Below, piece after piece: positions 55,842-64,000 of a stretch of 64,000 nucleotides of DNA. Under the pieces are notes generated by a model, which was not told the origin of the DNA, did no database searches, and worked only from the letters and a program-made list of their open reading frames with translations. Each line of letters begins with the position of its first letter. Within the stretch, counting starts at the first letter, position 1. Source of the stretch: Candidatus Rickettsiella viridis (GTDB lineage Bacteria > Pseudomonadota > Gammaproteobacteria > Diplorickettsiales > Diplorickettsiaceae); NCBI RefSeq assembly GCF_003966755.1, contig NZ_AP018005.1:1515736-1579735 (forward strand), in the 5' to 3' direction. Both the position numbers and the translations under genes were made by a program.

Positions 55842-56639
55842 TTAACACTTGACAGAAAATTGCCTGCCATCCTCTAAACACATTGCCGTGAGGCAATTTC
55901 CCCATACACAACCCGTATCTAATGCAATGATATTTGGATCATCCGTTTTTCCAGCTAATGCCGCCCAATGTCCAAATATTATCTTTAAATTTTTACTGCG
56001 CCGACCAGGTACTTTAAACCAAGGAAAATAATTTTCTTTAGCTATGTTGCTTTTATTAGATAGATCTAAATTTCCTTCTACATCACAAAAACGTAATCGC
56101 GTAAAACAATTAGTGATAACACGCAATCTATCCCAACCTTCTAGCACATCGTCCCATCGGCTGGGTGTATCGCCATACATATTGGTAAAAAACTCAAGAT
56201 AATGCTCATCTCGCAGCACTTCCTCCAGTTCATGTGCACATTGCAGCGCTTTATTTAGATCCCATTGTGGTGGTAACCCTGCATGTATCAAGATAACACC
56301 TAAGCTTGGATCATGGTGCAACAAGGGTCTATGGCGTAACCAAGTACCTAAATCTTCTTTATCCAATGCAGTCAAAATAGGCGCTAGGGTATCTTGTTTG
56401 TCCAGACTTGATTTACCATAAAGCACTGATAAAAAATGTAAATCATGATTACCTAAAACGACCTGGCTATATTTTAATGATTTAACAAAGCGAAGTACTT
56501 CTAAAGAAGCAGGACCCCGATTAACCAAGTCACCTGTTAACCACAAACAATCTTGATTGGAATTAAAGTTAATTTTTTCTAACAAACGAATGAAAGGATC
56601 AAAACAGCCCTGAATATCACCAATAACATAGGTTGCCAT
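55842..56639 (-). CDS. apaH: Diadenosine tetraphosphatase ApaH
   Basis: ApaH cleaves Ap4A symmetrically and also removes Np4 caps from RNA. The 265-residue protein has the calcineurin-type metal motifs GDIQGCFDPFIRLL, TGDLVNRGPASLEVL, GNHDLHFL, and the histidine regions LIHAGLPPQW and GHWAALAGK with LDTGCVWGNCLTAM. It starts 9 bp after the stop of the HD-like gene, on the same strand. Confidence 0.96.
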   Translation of the reverse strand: MATYVIGDIQGCFDPFIRLLEKINFNSNQDCLWLTGDLVNRGPASLEVLRFVKSLKYSQVVLGNHDLHFLSVLYGKSSLDKQDTLAPILTALDKEDLGTWLRHRPLLHHDPSLGVILIHAGLPPQWDLNKALQCAHELEEVLRDEHYLEFFTNMYGDTPSRWDDVLEGWDRLRVITNCFTRLRFCDVEGNLDLSNKSNIAKENYFPWFKVPGRRSKNLKIIFGHWAALAGKTDDPNIIALDTGCVWGNCLTAMCLEDGRQFSVKC

Positions 56640-56647
56640 TTAGAAAA

Positions 56648-57901
56648 TCAAGTCGTTGGATTAGGAAAGCTGGGAGGTTTTATTATAGTTTTTTCAGTTA
56701 ATCCTGAGGGCATTATTTTATGTAATGGTAATGCCGTAATCAGTGCAAGCAAACCAATACCTCCTTTTAAAAAACGATGCGATGTTTTTACATTATCCTG
56801 AATAGCCGCTATACCACCCATCGTTCTATATCTTTTAGCAAAATCACTGATTCCAGATACTCCCCCATGTGCTCGGTTACGCTGATCTAATTCGCTAATC
56901 GGTATTTGATAAAGTTTAGCAATATCAATAAATTGTCTTTCTATAATTTCTGGATGTTTATAGGTAGCATTAGCATTCGCAAACTGCTGGAAAAGAACAC
57001 TCGATAAAATGATGGCTTTTTCTTTTACATGCAACTTATCATCCGTTGCATTAATATCAATTCGTCCTTCCTTAATTTCTTTACGTAGCCACTGCAAGAA
57101 TGCTTCGCCTGCAGGGTCTGTTAGCGATATGCCGGCTTTTTTTCTATAGTTTTCTATTATCCCTATCTCAGCCTGTGGAATCATCGACATAAAAGAAGTC
57201 ATTGGGATACGTTCCTCTTCTCCTGCCAATAAAGCAAACCAAACTTCTAGCACTTCTGGATCACTCGCTATCCAATTAAATCCTTTCTCCGAAGCTGAAC
57301 CCGCACTATCCAATATCTGGCGTGCGAGCATAGGTGTTATAAAATGGCGTAGGTTATTAAAATTTTCTTTAATATAATCAAATTTATAATAACTTCCTTG
57401 GCCTAACATAGCACTGGTGTAAGGATCCCATTTCTTAAGTGGGTAAGCCTTTTCATGGTAAAGCATAATGGTATATTTTACAGCGATTTTACCTATATCC
57501 AAGAATAATGCCGCCGTAAAAGTCGCATAAATCCACAATGCATCATATTTAGAAATCGCAGAAAAATCAGCCTGCTTAGGAAAAAAATGCGCTAAACATA
57601 AAGACAGCACTCTTGAACCCCGTTCTAAACCATGAGATAAAAAATCAGTTTGTTGACCCAAAAAGCTACGTTCATTTTCAGGAATTACTTGAACAAACTC
57701 AGCAAATTTTTCGATAACGGGTAAATAAAAATCATCAAATCGTCGAGAGGGTTTAATTAATAGTTTGATGGTTTGAAGAAAAGCCTGATTGTCTTTTGTA
57801 CTTAACAATTCAGCAGCTGACTTTATAGGATAAATACCCAAAGGTTCGCTTTTATTATTGATATTCTTTATATGACGCTTTAAGTCTTGGAATAATACCA
57901 T
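56648..57901 (-). CDS. TraI_2/MobH-like HD-domain protein
   Basis: A 417-residue protein resembling the N-terminal HD domain (TraI_2) of MobH-type relaxases and related chromosomal proteins in Legionellales. The domain spans about residues 20-220 (YPIKSAAELLSTKDNQAFLQ; TDFLSHGLERGSRVLSL; ATFTAALFLDIGK). The HD pair is degenerate: where AALLHDIGK is typical, the His is Leu (LFLDIGK). No relaxase motif or helicase is seen. A C-terminal hydrophobic segment (FLKGGIGLLALITALPL) may anchor it. Role unknown. Confidence 0.55.
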   Translation of the reverse strand: MVLFQDLKRHIKNINNKSEPLGIYPIKSAAELLSTKDNQAFLQTIKLLIKPSRRFDDFYLPVIEKFAEFVQVIPENERSFLGQQTDFLSHGLERGSRVLSLCLAHFFPKQADFSAISKYDALWIYATFTAALFLDIGKIAVKYTIMLYHEKAYPLKKWDPYTSAMLGQGSYYKFDYIKENFNNLRHFITPMLARQILDSAGSASEKGFNWIASDPEVLEVWFALLAGEEERIPMTSFMSMIPQAEIGIIENYRKKAGISLTDPAGEAFLQWLRKEIKEGRIDINATDDKLHVKEKAIILSSVLFQQFANANATYKHPEIIERQFIDIAKLYQIPISELDQRNRAHGGVSGISDFAKRYRTMGGIAAIQDNVKTSHRFLKGGIGLLALITALPLHKIMPSGLTEKTIIKPPSFPNPTT

Positions 57902-58140
57902 TACTAACTTCTCAATAAATCTTTCTCAGGCAAAAATAAGTTATGTGTAAGGAAAATTTTTTTAAATTCCTAATGCAATAGGGAAACTTTAATCCTTAAT
58001 TTTAAGCCTTATGGTAAGTTAGAACTACCACTAAGCCATTATAAAAATGAGTCTATTTATACTATAAAATAAACGTAAATACCTATACAGTCTAGCATGA
58101 AACTGGCAGAATAATAATGAAGTACTTTTAAGGTTTTATC
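57902..58140. other. Intergenic region between the HD-domain gene and the zinc-finger gene
   Basis: About 239 bp, AT-rich, divergent. It should contain promoters for both flanking genes, but no convincing -35/-10 pair, hairpin or repeat was seen. Confidence 0.5.
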
Positions 58141-58329
58141 ATGTCTAAGCCATTATCGCGTAGTAGCACTAAACACTACTATGAAATTACCCCAGAAACA
58201 CTGCCTCTTTCTTGCCCTTTACCAAACAATCGATTGTGGGATGCACACCCCAGGGTCTATCTACCTATCGCAAAAACGGGTCATGTAACTTGCCCCTATT
58301 GTGGTACGGAGTATACTCTCCGCACTTGA
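58141..58329 (+). CDS. Zinc-finger CHCC-type protein
   Basis: A 62-residue protein of the zf-CHCC family (related to complex I NDUFS6). Expected zinc ligands are visible: SCPLPNNRLWDAHPRVYL (Cys, His) and CPYCGTEY (two Cys). Members are small accessory proteins of unclear role. The last six codons and the TGA stop come from a dispersed-element remnant (58311-58337). waaF starts 38 bp later on the same strand. Confidence 0.8.
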   Translation: MSKPLSRSSTKHYYEITPETLPLSCPLPNNRLWDAHPRVYLPIAKTGHVTCPYCGTEYTLRT

Positions 58330-58337
58330 ATTTTTGT
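58311..58337 (-). repeat. Dispersed MITE-like element, end remnant
   Basis: TATACTCTCCGCACTTGAATTTTTG matches one end of the 125-bp family; the rest of the element is missing. It forms the 3' end of the zinc-finger gene. Confidence 0.7.
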
Positions 58338-58367
58338 CGTCATGACAAAGACAAAGGCTCAGGGAAT

Positions 58368-59417
58368 ATGATCAATTTTTCAAGCACCGTTAATTCTAAA
58401 AAGGTTCTTATTATCAGCCCTGCATGGATTGGCGATATCATCATGGCACAGGCTTTATTTAAATATCTAAAGCAACAATGTCCTGAAAATACGCTCGATA
58501 TTATAGCGCCTCACTGGAGCCATGGATTAATTTCTGCCATGCCAGAAATTAATAAAATAATGGATATGCCACTAGGCCATTCCCAATTTCAGCCGAAACG
58601 ACGTTGGCAAATCGGAAAATCAATTAGAAATGAATCCTACGATCAAGCGATTGTTCTACCTAACTCTTGGAAATCAGCCATTATTCCTTTTGCTGCACGT
58701 ATCCCCTTGCGAACTGGCTGGCGAGGAGAAATGCGCTTTGGCTTATTAAATGATTGGCAAGTATTAAATAAAAAAAAACTCCCATTAATGGTACAACGCT
58801 TTCTAGCATTAGGGGGAACATCTCCCTTTACTGACGAAATAATTCCCTGGGAAGCCTATAAGCCTCATTTGCAAACGAATACAACACAAGTAAAAAATAC
58901 CTTATACAATCTATCGCTATCTCTGTCAGAAAAACCACTCCTGGTACTCTGTCCAGGTGCTGCTTACGGGCCTGCCAAACGTTGGCCTGCCGAACATTTT
59001 GCTGAAGTAGCTAACACAAAGTATAAAGAAGGTTGGCAAGTTTGCCTTTTAGGTTCGAAGAGTGATCAGTCTATTGCTCAATCCATACAACAATTAACTA
59101 AAAATGTATGTATTGATCTGATTGGTAAAACTTCACTAACACAAGCTATTGATATCTTATCGTTGGCTAATGTGGTCATCAGTAATGATTCCGGTTTAAT
59201 GCACTGTGCAGCGGCATTAAACCGGCCATTGATTGCATTATATGGATCTAGCAGCCCAGAATTTACGCCGCCTTTAACACAAAATAAACGTATATTATCG
59301 CTTAACCTTTCCTGTAGTCCTTGTTTTCAGAGAGAATGTCCATTAGTCCATTTTAATTGTTTAAAACAATTAAAATTGAAACAAGTATTGGCTGCTATCG
59401 AAGAATTAATAAATTAA
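58368..59417 (+). CDS. waaF: Lipopolysaccharide heptosyltransferase II WaaF
   Basis: WaaF adds the second heptose to the LPS inner core (GT9 family). The 349-residue protein opens VLIISPAWIGDIIMAQALFK, and has LCPGAAYGPAKRWPAEHF and the nucleotide-sugar binding ISNDSGLMHCAAALNRPLIALYGSS-type region (ISNDSGLMHCAA, then ALYGSSSPEFTPP). I chose ATG 58368 with AGGGA upstream; an ATG at 58212 would translate repeat-derived residues. It abuts mnmE convergently. Confidence 0.9.
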   Translation: MINFSSTVNSKKVLIISPAWIGDIIMAQALFKYLKQQCPENTLDIIAPHWSHGLISAMPEINKIMDMPLGHSQFQPKRRWQIGKSIRNESYDQAIVLPNSWKSAIIPFAARIPLRTGWRGEMRFGLLNDWQVLNKKKLPLMVQRFLALGGTSPFTDEIIPWEAYKPHLQTNTTQVKNTLYNLSLSLSEKPLLVLCPGAAYGPAKRWPAEHFAEVANTKYKEGWQVCLLGSKSDQSIAQSIQQLTKNVCIDLIGKTSLTQAIDILSLANVVISNDSGLMHCAAALNRPLIALYGSSSPEFTPPLTQNKRILSLNLSCSPCFQRECPLVHFNCLKQLKLKQVLAAIEELIN

Positions 59418-60806
59418 TTATTTTCCAATACAAAAATTAGAAAATATTTTCCCTAACAGATCTTCAGCTGTAAACTTTCCGGTAATTTCATTTAATTGAT
59501 TTTGTGCAATTGCAAGATCTTCAGCCAATAATTCTGGAAATTGATAGGTTACTAATTTCTGCAACCCATCAGAAAGTGCCTTTTCAGCATTATCTAGCGC
59601 CTGTAAATGTCTGCGTCTTGCACTAAAGTTACTTTGTAATGCACCATTATACTCTACGCTTGCTTTAAGATAATCCTTAAGCAGTGATAAACCTTCTCCT
59701 GTTTTTATTGATAAATTGATCACGTCAAAATAAGTTTCTTGCCGTGAATTCGCCTTTTCGCTACAAAGGTCTATTTTATTCCGTATCACCGTCAAACGTT
59801 TTTTAAGTGATAATTTTTTTAGAAAATCTATCTGATGTAATGATTCCAGATCATTTAGCGGCATCAACGTAGCATCAACAACATATAAAACACGATCCGC
59901 TTTTTCTATTTCAAATAAACTTCTTTTTATACCTTCCTGTTCAATTTCATCCTCTGTTTTTCTTAAACCGGCTGTATCGACAAGCTGAATAGGAAAACCA
60001 TCAATCACTATTTTTTCTCGAATAACATCCCGGGTTGTTCCCGCAACCGAAGTAACAATAGCGGAGTCTTGACCGCTTAGTTTATTCAATAAACTTGATT
60101 TACCTGCATTCGGTGGACCAACAATAGCAAGTTGCATTCCTTCTTGTAACAACGCCCCTTGTTTAGCTGCCTGCTTTATTTTTCTAATTTCAAATAAAAT
60201 TAGATTTAATTTTTTACGTACATCCGAATCCTTTAAAAAATCAATGGTTTCATCAGAAAAATCAATGGCTGCTTCTAAATACATGCGCAAAGCAATGAGA
60301 GTCTCTACCATTCCATTAATAAGTTTGGAAAATTCTCCTTGTAGCGAACGCACAGCCGCTCGCGCTGATTGTTCTGATTCCGCATCAATTAAATCAGCAA
60401 TCGCTTCGGCTTGAATCAAATCTAATTTACTATTTAAAAAGGCACGCTCTGAAAATTCACCGGGCCGTGCCAATCGTGCTCCCAATTTTAAAACTCGCTT
60501 CAATAAGCAGTCGAGGATGATAGGACCGCCATGCCCTTGTAGCTCTAAAACATGCTCGCCGGTAAAGGAATGGGGCGCTGGAAAATAAAGTACAAGGCCT
60601 TCGTCTATAGCGGTTCCATCAGCTTCCAGAAAGCTCAGGTATTCGGCATACCGAGGTTTGGGTAGGTGACCCAGTAAAGCAGCTGCAATCGTAGGTGTCT
60701 CGGGTCCAGAAAGACGAACAACCCCAATCCCCCCTCGTCCTGAAGGGGTAGCAACGGCTGCGATGGTATCTAGACCTTTTTCTTCGAAGTTGGTTAATTG
60801 ACTCAA
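59418..60806 (-). CDS. mnmE: tRNA modification GTPase MnmE
   Basis: MnmE with MnmG makes the 5-carboxymethylaminomethyl group of wobble uridine in tRNA. The 462-residue protein has the N-terminal tetrahydrofolate-binding domain (ATPSGRGGIGVVRLSGP), a GTPase domain with GPPNAGKSSLLNKL, DTAGLRKTEDEIE and RNKIDL, and the invariant C-terminus FCIGK whose Cys is catalytic. It is the last gene in the rpmH-rnpA-yidD-yidC-mnmE order conserved near the origin. Confidence 0.98.
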   Translation of the reverse strand: MSQLTNFEEKGLDTIAAVATPSGRGGIGVVRLSGPETPTIAAALLGHLPKPRYAEYLSFLEADGTAIDEGLVLYFPAPHSFTGEHVLELQGHGGPIILDCLLKRVLKLGARLARPGEFSERAFLNSKLDLIQAEAIADLIDAESEQSARAAVRSLQGEFSKLINGMVETLIALRMYLEAAIDFSDETIDFLKDSDVRKKLNLILFEIRKIKQAAKQGALLQEGMQLAIVGPPNAGKSSLLNKLSGQDSAIVTSVAGTTRDVIREKIVIDGFPIQLVDTAGLRKTEDEIEQEGIKRSLFEIEKADRVLYVVDATLMPLNDLESLHQIDFLKKLSLKKRLTVIRNKIDLCSEKANSRQETYFDVINLSIKTGEGLSLLKDYLKASVEYNGALQSNFSARRRHLQALDNAEKALSDGLQKLVTYQFPELLAEDLAIAQNQLNEITGKFTAEDLLGKIFSNFCIGK

Positions 60807-60808
60807 TG

Positions 60809-62428
60809 TTAACGCTTTTTTAGATTTTTTTGATTAAATTGCTGTTCCATTCTGCGCATAATGTACCATTGCTGCAATATTGAAAGGGTATTATTGACGA
60901 CCCAATACAACACCAGCCCAGACGGGAAATTTAAAAACAAGGCAGTAAAGAGAATCGGCAAAAACTGCATCACTTTTGCTTGCGTAGGGTCCGGTGGTGG
61001 CGGATTTAAACGCTGCTGCACAAACATCGAGATACCCATCAAGATAGGTAAAATATAATAGGGATCTTTGGTTGATAGATCATGTATCCAGAAAATAAAC
61101 GGTGCTTGGCGTAATTCAACACTCTCTAAAAGCATCCAATAGAGCGCAATAAAGACTGGGATCTGCACTAAGATAGGCAAACAGCCTCCTAGCGGGTTCA
61201 CTTTCTCGGCCTTATAGAGCTCCATCGTCGCTTGGGTTAGCTTCTGTCTATCGTCGGCATAACGTTCCTTAAGCGCATTTAAACGAGGCTGTAGGTTGCG
61301 CATTGCCGCCATAGAACGATAACTCTTAGCCGACAAATGATAAAACGCTAATTTTATCAGCACAGTCACAATAACAATCGACCAACCCCAATTACCCACT
61401 ACCTGGTAGATATGCTTCAATAGCCAAAAAAGGGCCATTGAAATAAACCATAAAATGCCATAATCAACGGTTAAATCGAGATGAGGAGCGACTGCTTTCA
61501 GGCGATCCAAACTTTCTGGACCCAAATAAAGCTTGGCTTGGCTGGTATATTGCGCCCCCGGTTCAATCTGAAAAGGATTACCTAACATACCCAGGGTATA
61601 AATATTGTCCTTACCATAGCTATAAAAATGGTATGGACCCGCGGGTGGAACCCAAGCACTAATAAAATAATGCTGCAACATGGCAACCCAACCGTTTTCT
61701 GTCGCCATAGCAATCCCTTCGCCCATTTTATCAAAGCTAACCTTCTGATAGGGTTTTTCCTGGGTAGAAATTGCTCCGCCTATATAAGAACTAATATTAA
61801 ACAGGCTATGTGGCGAAACGCGTTTTTTTTGCTGGAACTGTGTATAGAGCTGCCCTTTCCAAAGGGAATCGCTATGATTATTTATCTGGTAATTAATAGG
61901 AACCTGATAATCACCTCGCTTGAAAACAAATTGTTTCTGAATAGCGATATTCCCGCAACTCGTACAGAGTAAATTAACAGCAAGCTCAGATTGATCAGCC
62001 CCTAAATTGTAATTTATTTGCGCACTTTTATATTGAAGCACCGGCTTATCCGAGCCTACTATTCCACTTTGTGAAACATAGTAGCTATCTGGACTGTTAC
62101 TGAGTAATTGAAAAGGCGGAGAATTAGCCTCATTGGCACGCTCTGGGTAGCTTAGAAGGTTCGCTTGAACGATATTCCCTCCCTGAGTATCGATTAAGAC
62201 ATCCAAAACATCGGTTTTAACGTGTACAAAACGTTGCCCCTGACTCTTTTGCCCCTCATCTATTTGAGCATCAGGCAGTTTCCTCATCGCCGCCGCCACT
62301 TGCTTTTCTACCACTGGCGTTGGTGTCTTTAATGCCTGAGTATTAGGATATTCATTTTGCCAGGCATTCCATAGCATAAATGCGATTAAAAATAAGGCGC
62401 CTAATAAAAAAACACGAGCCAGTTCCAT
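60809..62428 (-). CDS. yidC: Membrane protein insertase YidC
   Basis: YidC inserts and folds inner-membrane proteins alone or with SecYEG. The 539-residue protein has an N-terminal helix (about residues 5-22), a large periplasmic beta domain (about 55-320), and the five-helix insertase core with SAKSYRSMAAMRNLQPRLNA and NPLGGCLPILVQIPVFIALY. Size matches the gram-negative form. yidD lies 3 bp upstream. Confidence 0.97.
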   Translation of the reverse strand: MELARVFLLGALFLIAFMLWNAWQNEYPNTQALKTPTPVVEKQVAAAMRKLPDAQIDEGQKSQGQRFVHVKTDVLDVLIDTQGGNIVQANLLSYPERANEANSPPFQLLSNSPDSYYVSQSGIVGSDKPVLQYKSAQINYNLGADQSELAVNLLCTSCGNIAIQKQFVFKRGDYQVPINYQINNHSDSLWKGQLYTQFQQKKRVSPHSLFNISSYIGGAISTQEKPYQKVSFDKMGEGIAMATENGWVAMLQHYFISAWVPPAGPYHFYSYGKDNIYTLGMLGNPFQIEPGAQYTSQAKLYLGPESLDRLKAVAPHLDLTVDYGILWFISMALFWLLKHIYQVVGNWGWSIVIVTVLIKLAFYHLSAKSYRSMAAMRNLQPRLNALKERYADDRQKLTQATMELYKAEKVNPLGGCLPILVQIPVFIALYWMLLESVELRQAPFIFWIHDLSTKDPYYILPILMGISMFVQQRLNPPPPDPTQAKVMQFLPILFTALFLNFPSGLVLYWVVNNTLSILQQWYIMRRMEQQFNQKNLKKR

Positions 62429-62431
62429 AAG

Positions 62432-62692
62432 TTAACTCTTTATTGTGGGTGATTTTAAGGATTTTGGGACAGGATCATAGCCGCCCGGATGCCATGGATG
62501 GCAACATAGTAAGCGTTTTATTGTCATACATATGCCTACATAACTACCGTACTGCTTGATCGCTAATTGAGCATAGTTAGAACAGCTGGGATAAAAACGA
62601 CAGGAATGACCTAACAATGGGCTGATTAAATAACGATAAACCTGCAATAAAAAGATCAGGCTTCTTTGTAATAAATCATTAACCTTGACCAT
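62432..62692 (-). CDS. yidD: Membrane protein insertion efficiency factor YidD
   Basis: An 86-residue YidD with CRFYPSCSNYAQLAIKQYG and CHPWHPGGYDPVP, the hallmark cysteine-containing motifs. YidD assists YidC-dependent membrane protein insertion. The gene overlaps the end of rnpA by 37 bp, a widespread arrangement. Confidence 0.96.
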   Translation of the reverse strand: MVKVNDLLQRSLIFLLQVYRYLISPLLGHSCRFYPSCSNYAQLAIKQYGSYVGICMTIKRLLCCHPWHPGGYDPVPKSLKSPTIKS

Positions 62693-63015
62693 TGTTTATC
62701 TAAATCACACAGCAAAATCTGTTTATTAGCGATACACTGACTTGTGACGGTTATAACGATATCTAAATGAGGTAATGACCTCTGTTTCAGCCTAAAGCTC
62801 TCACGAATGGTACGTTTAACCCAATTCCTAGCGCTTGCAGTAGAAACGGCTTTTTTCGCAATAGCCAACCCTAAGCGTGCGTATTCATGGTCATTAGGCT
62901 TCGTATAGGTCGTTAAACAACCTTGCCGAAGCTTTTTACCCAGTTGAAAAACTTGCTTAAAATCTTCTGAATTACCTAGCCTTCTTGACTTGAAAAGCCG
63001 GTTATTTGTTATCAA
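62656..63015 (-). CDS. rnpA: Ribonuclease P protein component RnpA
   Basis: RnpA is the protein subunit of RNase P, which trims the 5' leader from pre-tRNA. The 119-residue basic protein has the conserved NSEDFKQVFQLGKK-type start, LGLAIAKKAVSTASARNWVK and the RNR-like motif ARNWVKRTIRESFR. It follows rpmH by 20 bp and overlaps yidD. Confidence 0.95.
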   Translation of the reverse strand: MITNNRLFKSRRLGNSEDFKQVFQLGKKLRQGCLTTYTKPNDHEYARLGLAIAKKAVSTASARNWVKRTIRESFRLKQRSLPHLDIVITVTSQCIANKQILLCDLDKQWSRLMIYYKEA

Positions 63016-63035
63016 ATTGAAAAAATACCTAAAAT

Positions 63036-63170
63036 CTAGGCTGTTAAACGCAAACGGCCTTTAGCGCGTCGTCGCTTAAGTATTAGACGACCATTTTTGG
63101 TGGCCATTCTTGCTCTAAATCCATGCGTTCTTTTTCGCTTTAGGTTACTGGGTTGATATGTTCTTTTCAT
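63036..63170 (-). CDS. rpmH: 50S ribosomal protein L34 RpmH
   Basis: A 44-residue ribosomal protein L34, very basic, starting [20 protein letters not shown] and ending [10 protein letters not shown]. Found by translating the minus strand directly. It heads the rnpA-yidD-yidC-mnmE cluster next to the replication origin region, as in most bacteria. Confidence 0.98.
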   Translation of the reverse strand: MKRTYQPSNLKRKRTHGFRARMATKNGRLILKRRRAKGRLRLTA

Positions 63171-63218
63171 AATTCTGACTACACCGTCTTAGGAAACTGT
63201 TGCCTTTTAAGATGCAGT

Positions 63219-63247
63219 ATCTTAGGGGACCCTCTATGGATTGTCAA
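63219..63247 (-). promoter_or_regulatory. Promoter of the rpmH-rnpA cluster
   Basis: On the minus strand a perfect TTGACA (63242-63247) and TAAGAT (63219-63224) are separated by 17 bp, 48 bp upstream of the rpmH ATG. This suits a strong ribosomal-protein promoter. Confidence 0.65.
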
Positions 63248-64000
63248 TTCATCTGATGGCTGTTTATGGTTAAAAGTAGGTTGAAAAGGGCATCCCCCTA
63301 TGAAAAGCAATATTTCAAGGCTGCACAGGCAAATTTCTACTTAGGGCATATGACCGACAAATTCCCCTATAGACCCTGATTACATTATTTATTATTAATA
63401 TATTTATTTAGAAAGATAGTAGTGATGATAAGCAAAGGCTAATTCTGTGGATAATCTACTATTTATTAATTTTTTCATGGAGTTAAGAGAAAAAAATAGC
63501 TCTGCATAAACTGAGTACAACAGTTGATAATTACGCGTTAATAGCGTTTATTTTTTATCCACGTGTATCCTCAAGAATACTATGCACAGATTTACTACGT
63601 GATATTAACAAGGAAAGAATAAAGTATTTATGGAGATAAAATCATAGTGGACAAGAGTGTTCACTATATGTGCTAAGGATATATTTATTACGTGTTACAC
63701 AAACACGTATTCTTTTTGCAATAAAGATTTTTAATTAGCTGTAGTACCGCCCTTTGTATAAAATACTCAAGAAGGATATGATTAGTCTCGAAAATAAACA
63801 TTGGGTTAGTTAGCTTTTCTTATTAATTGATTTACCCCACGCTTATCTTTGCTGGTAACAGTTAATTTCGGGGTGATTTTTCAGCTTGTAATGTTGACCT
63901 CTTGAGGTGATAACTGCGTTTGAAATTCAAATAAACACCGGATGATACAAGTGAATTCTAATCCCAATGCTTCATGCTAGTTTCTAAAGATCATATTTAG
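63248..64000. other. Probable replication origin region (oriC)
   Basis: About 750 bp without a credible open frame, AT-rich, immediately upstream of rpmH. It contains a perfect DnaA box TGTGGATAA (63446-63454, minus strand TTATCCACA), TTATCCACG (63555-63563) and CTATGCACA (63580-63588), each one mismatch or less from TTATNCACA. In many gammaproteobacteria oriC or the dnaA promoter lies here with dnaA divergent from rpmH; dnaA would begin after the window. No clear AT-rich 13-mer array was resolved. Confidence 0.65.

Noticed and set aside
1..64000. CRISPR arrays, tRNA or rRNA genes, complete insertion sequences or prophage
   Set aside because: None recognised by eye; the repeats seen are dispersed, not regularly spaced arrays, and no transposase or integrase frame was found.

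Overview
The window looks like chromosome from an intracellular gammaproteobacterium of the Legionellales (Coxiellaceae), most like a Rickettsiella- or Diplorickettsia-type arthropod symbiont. That placement is inferred from gene content and AT-rich composition, not from a database search. The signs are two large ankyrin-repeat proteins, an IcmD/DotP-like protein of the Dot/Icm secretion system, several effector-like proteins without recognisable relatives, short dispersed repeats, and six interrupted genes among otherwise orthodox housekeeping genes.

Layout. 1-2.9 kb: LPS precursor and export genes (kdsD partial, lptC, lptA, lptB) and hpf. 3-5.2 kb: purB and a YiiX/YebB-like hydrolase gene broken by a stop codon. 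5.2-8.1 kb: an ankyrin gene split by a frameshift. 8.4-14.1 kb: clpB, sppA, a pilin gene, and ispH coupled to an orphan response-regulator receiver. 14.2-17.4 kb: the ubiquinone operon ubiE-ubiJ-ubiB with tatA. 17.5-22.8 kb: an unknown protein, a frameshifted conserved gene, typA, and a second ankyrin gene. 23.1-30.6 kb: amidase, the methyl-cycle pair metK-ahcY, two tandem MFS transporters, tdk. 30.7-38.4 kb: a redoxin, a 773-residue unknown, tusE, a BI-1 family gene, murI, a frameshifted tauE/safE, a CDF metal exporter, lolA. 38.5-45.9 kb: biotin genes (bioB-F-C-D, and bioA on the other side of a three-gene unknown cassette and a UbiA-family gene); bioC is frameshifted. 45.9-52 kb: small secreted protein, VUT transporter, rpoS, yqaA, surE, icmD-like gene, a broken pseudopilin gene, a family 4 uracil-DNA glycosylase, DUF333 protein. 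52-59.4 kb: lipB-lipA, a DedA-PAP2 fusion, apaH, an HD/TraI-like protein, a zinc-finger protein, waaF. 59.4-63.2 kb: the conserved mnmE-yidC-yidD-rnpA-rpmH block, read toward lower coordinates. 63.2-64 kb: gene-free AT-rich DNA with DnaA boxes, probably the replication origin region; dnaA would lie beyond the window.

Three structural themes stand out. First, a roughly 125-bp dispersed element with short inverted ends (TATACTC/GAGTATA) is present in seven full or nearly full copies plus two deletion remnants, often touching start or stop codons of neighbouring genes. Second, at least three genes (ankyrin gene 1, tauE/safE, bioC), and possibly a fourth, are out of frame in the same direction and each would be restored by one extra base in a homopolymer run of 7 to 9. 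This could reflect recent decay, transcriptional slippage, phase switching, or undercalled homopolymers in the source sequence. Third, three further interruptions have clear local explanations: an in-frame TAA, a 19-bp tandem duplication, and probably loss of a 7-bp repeat unit. No tRNA, rRNA, CRISPR array or complete insertion sequence was recognised.
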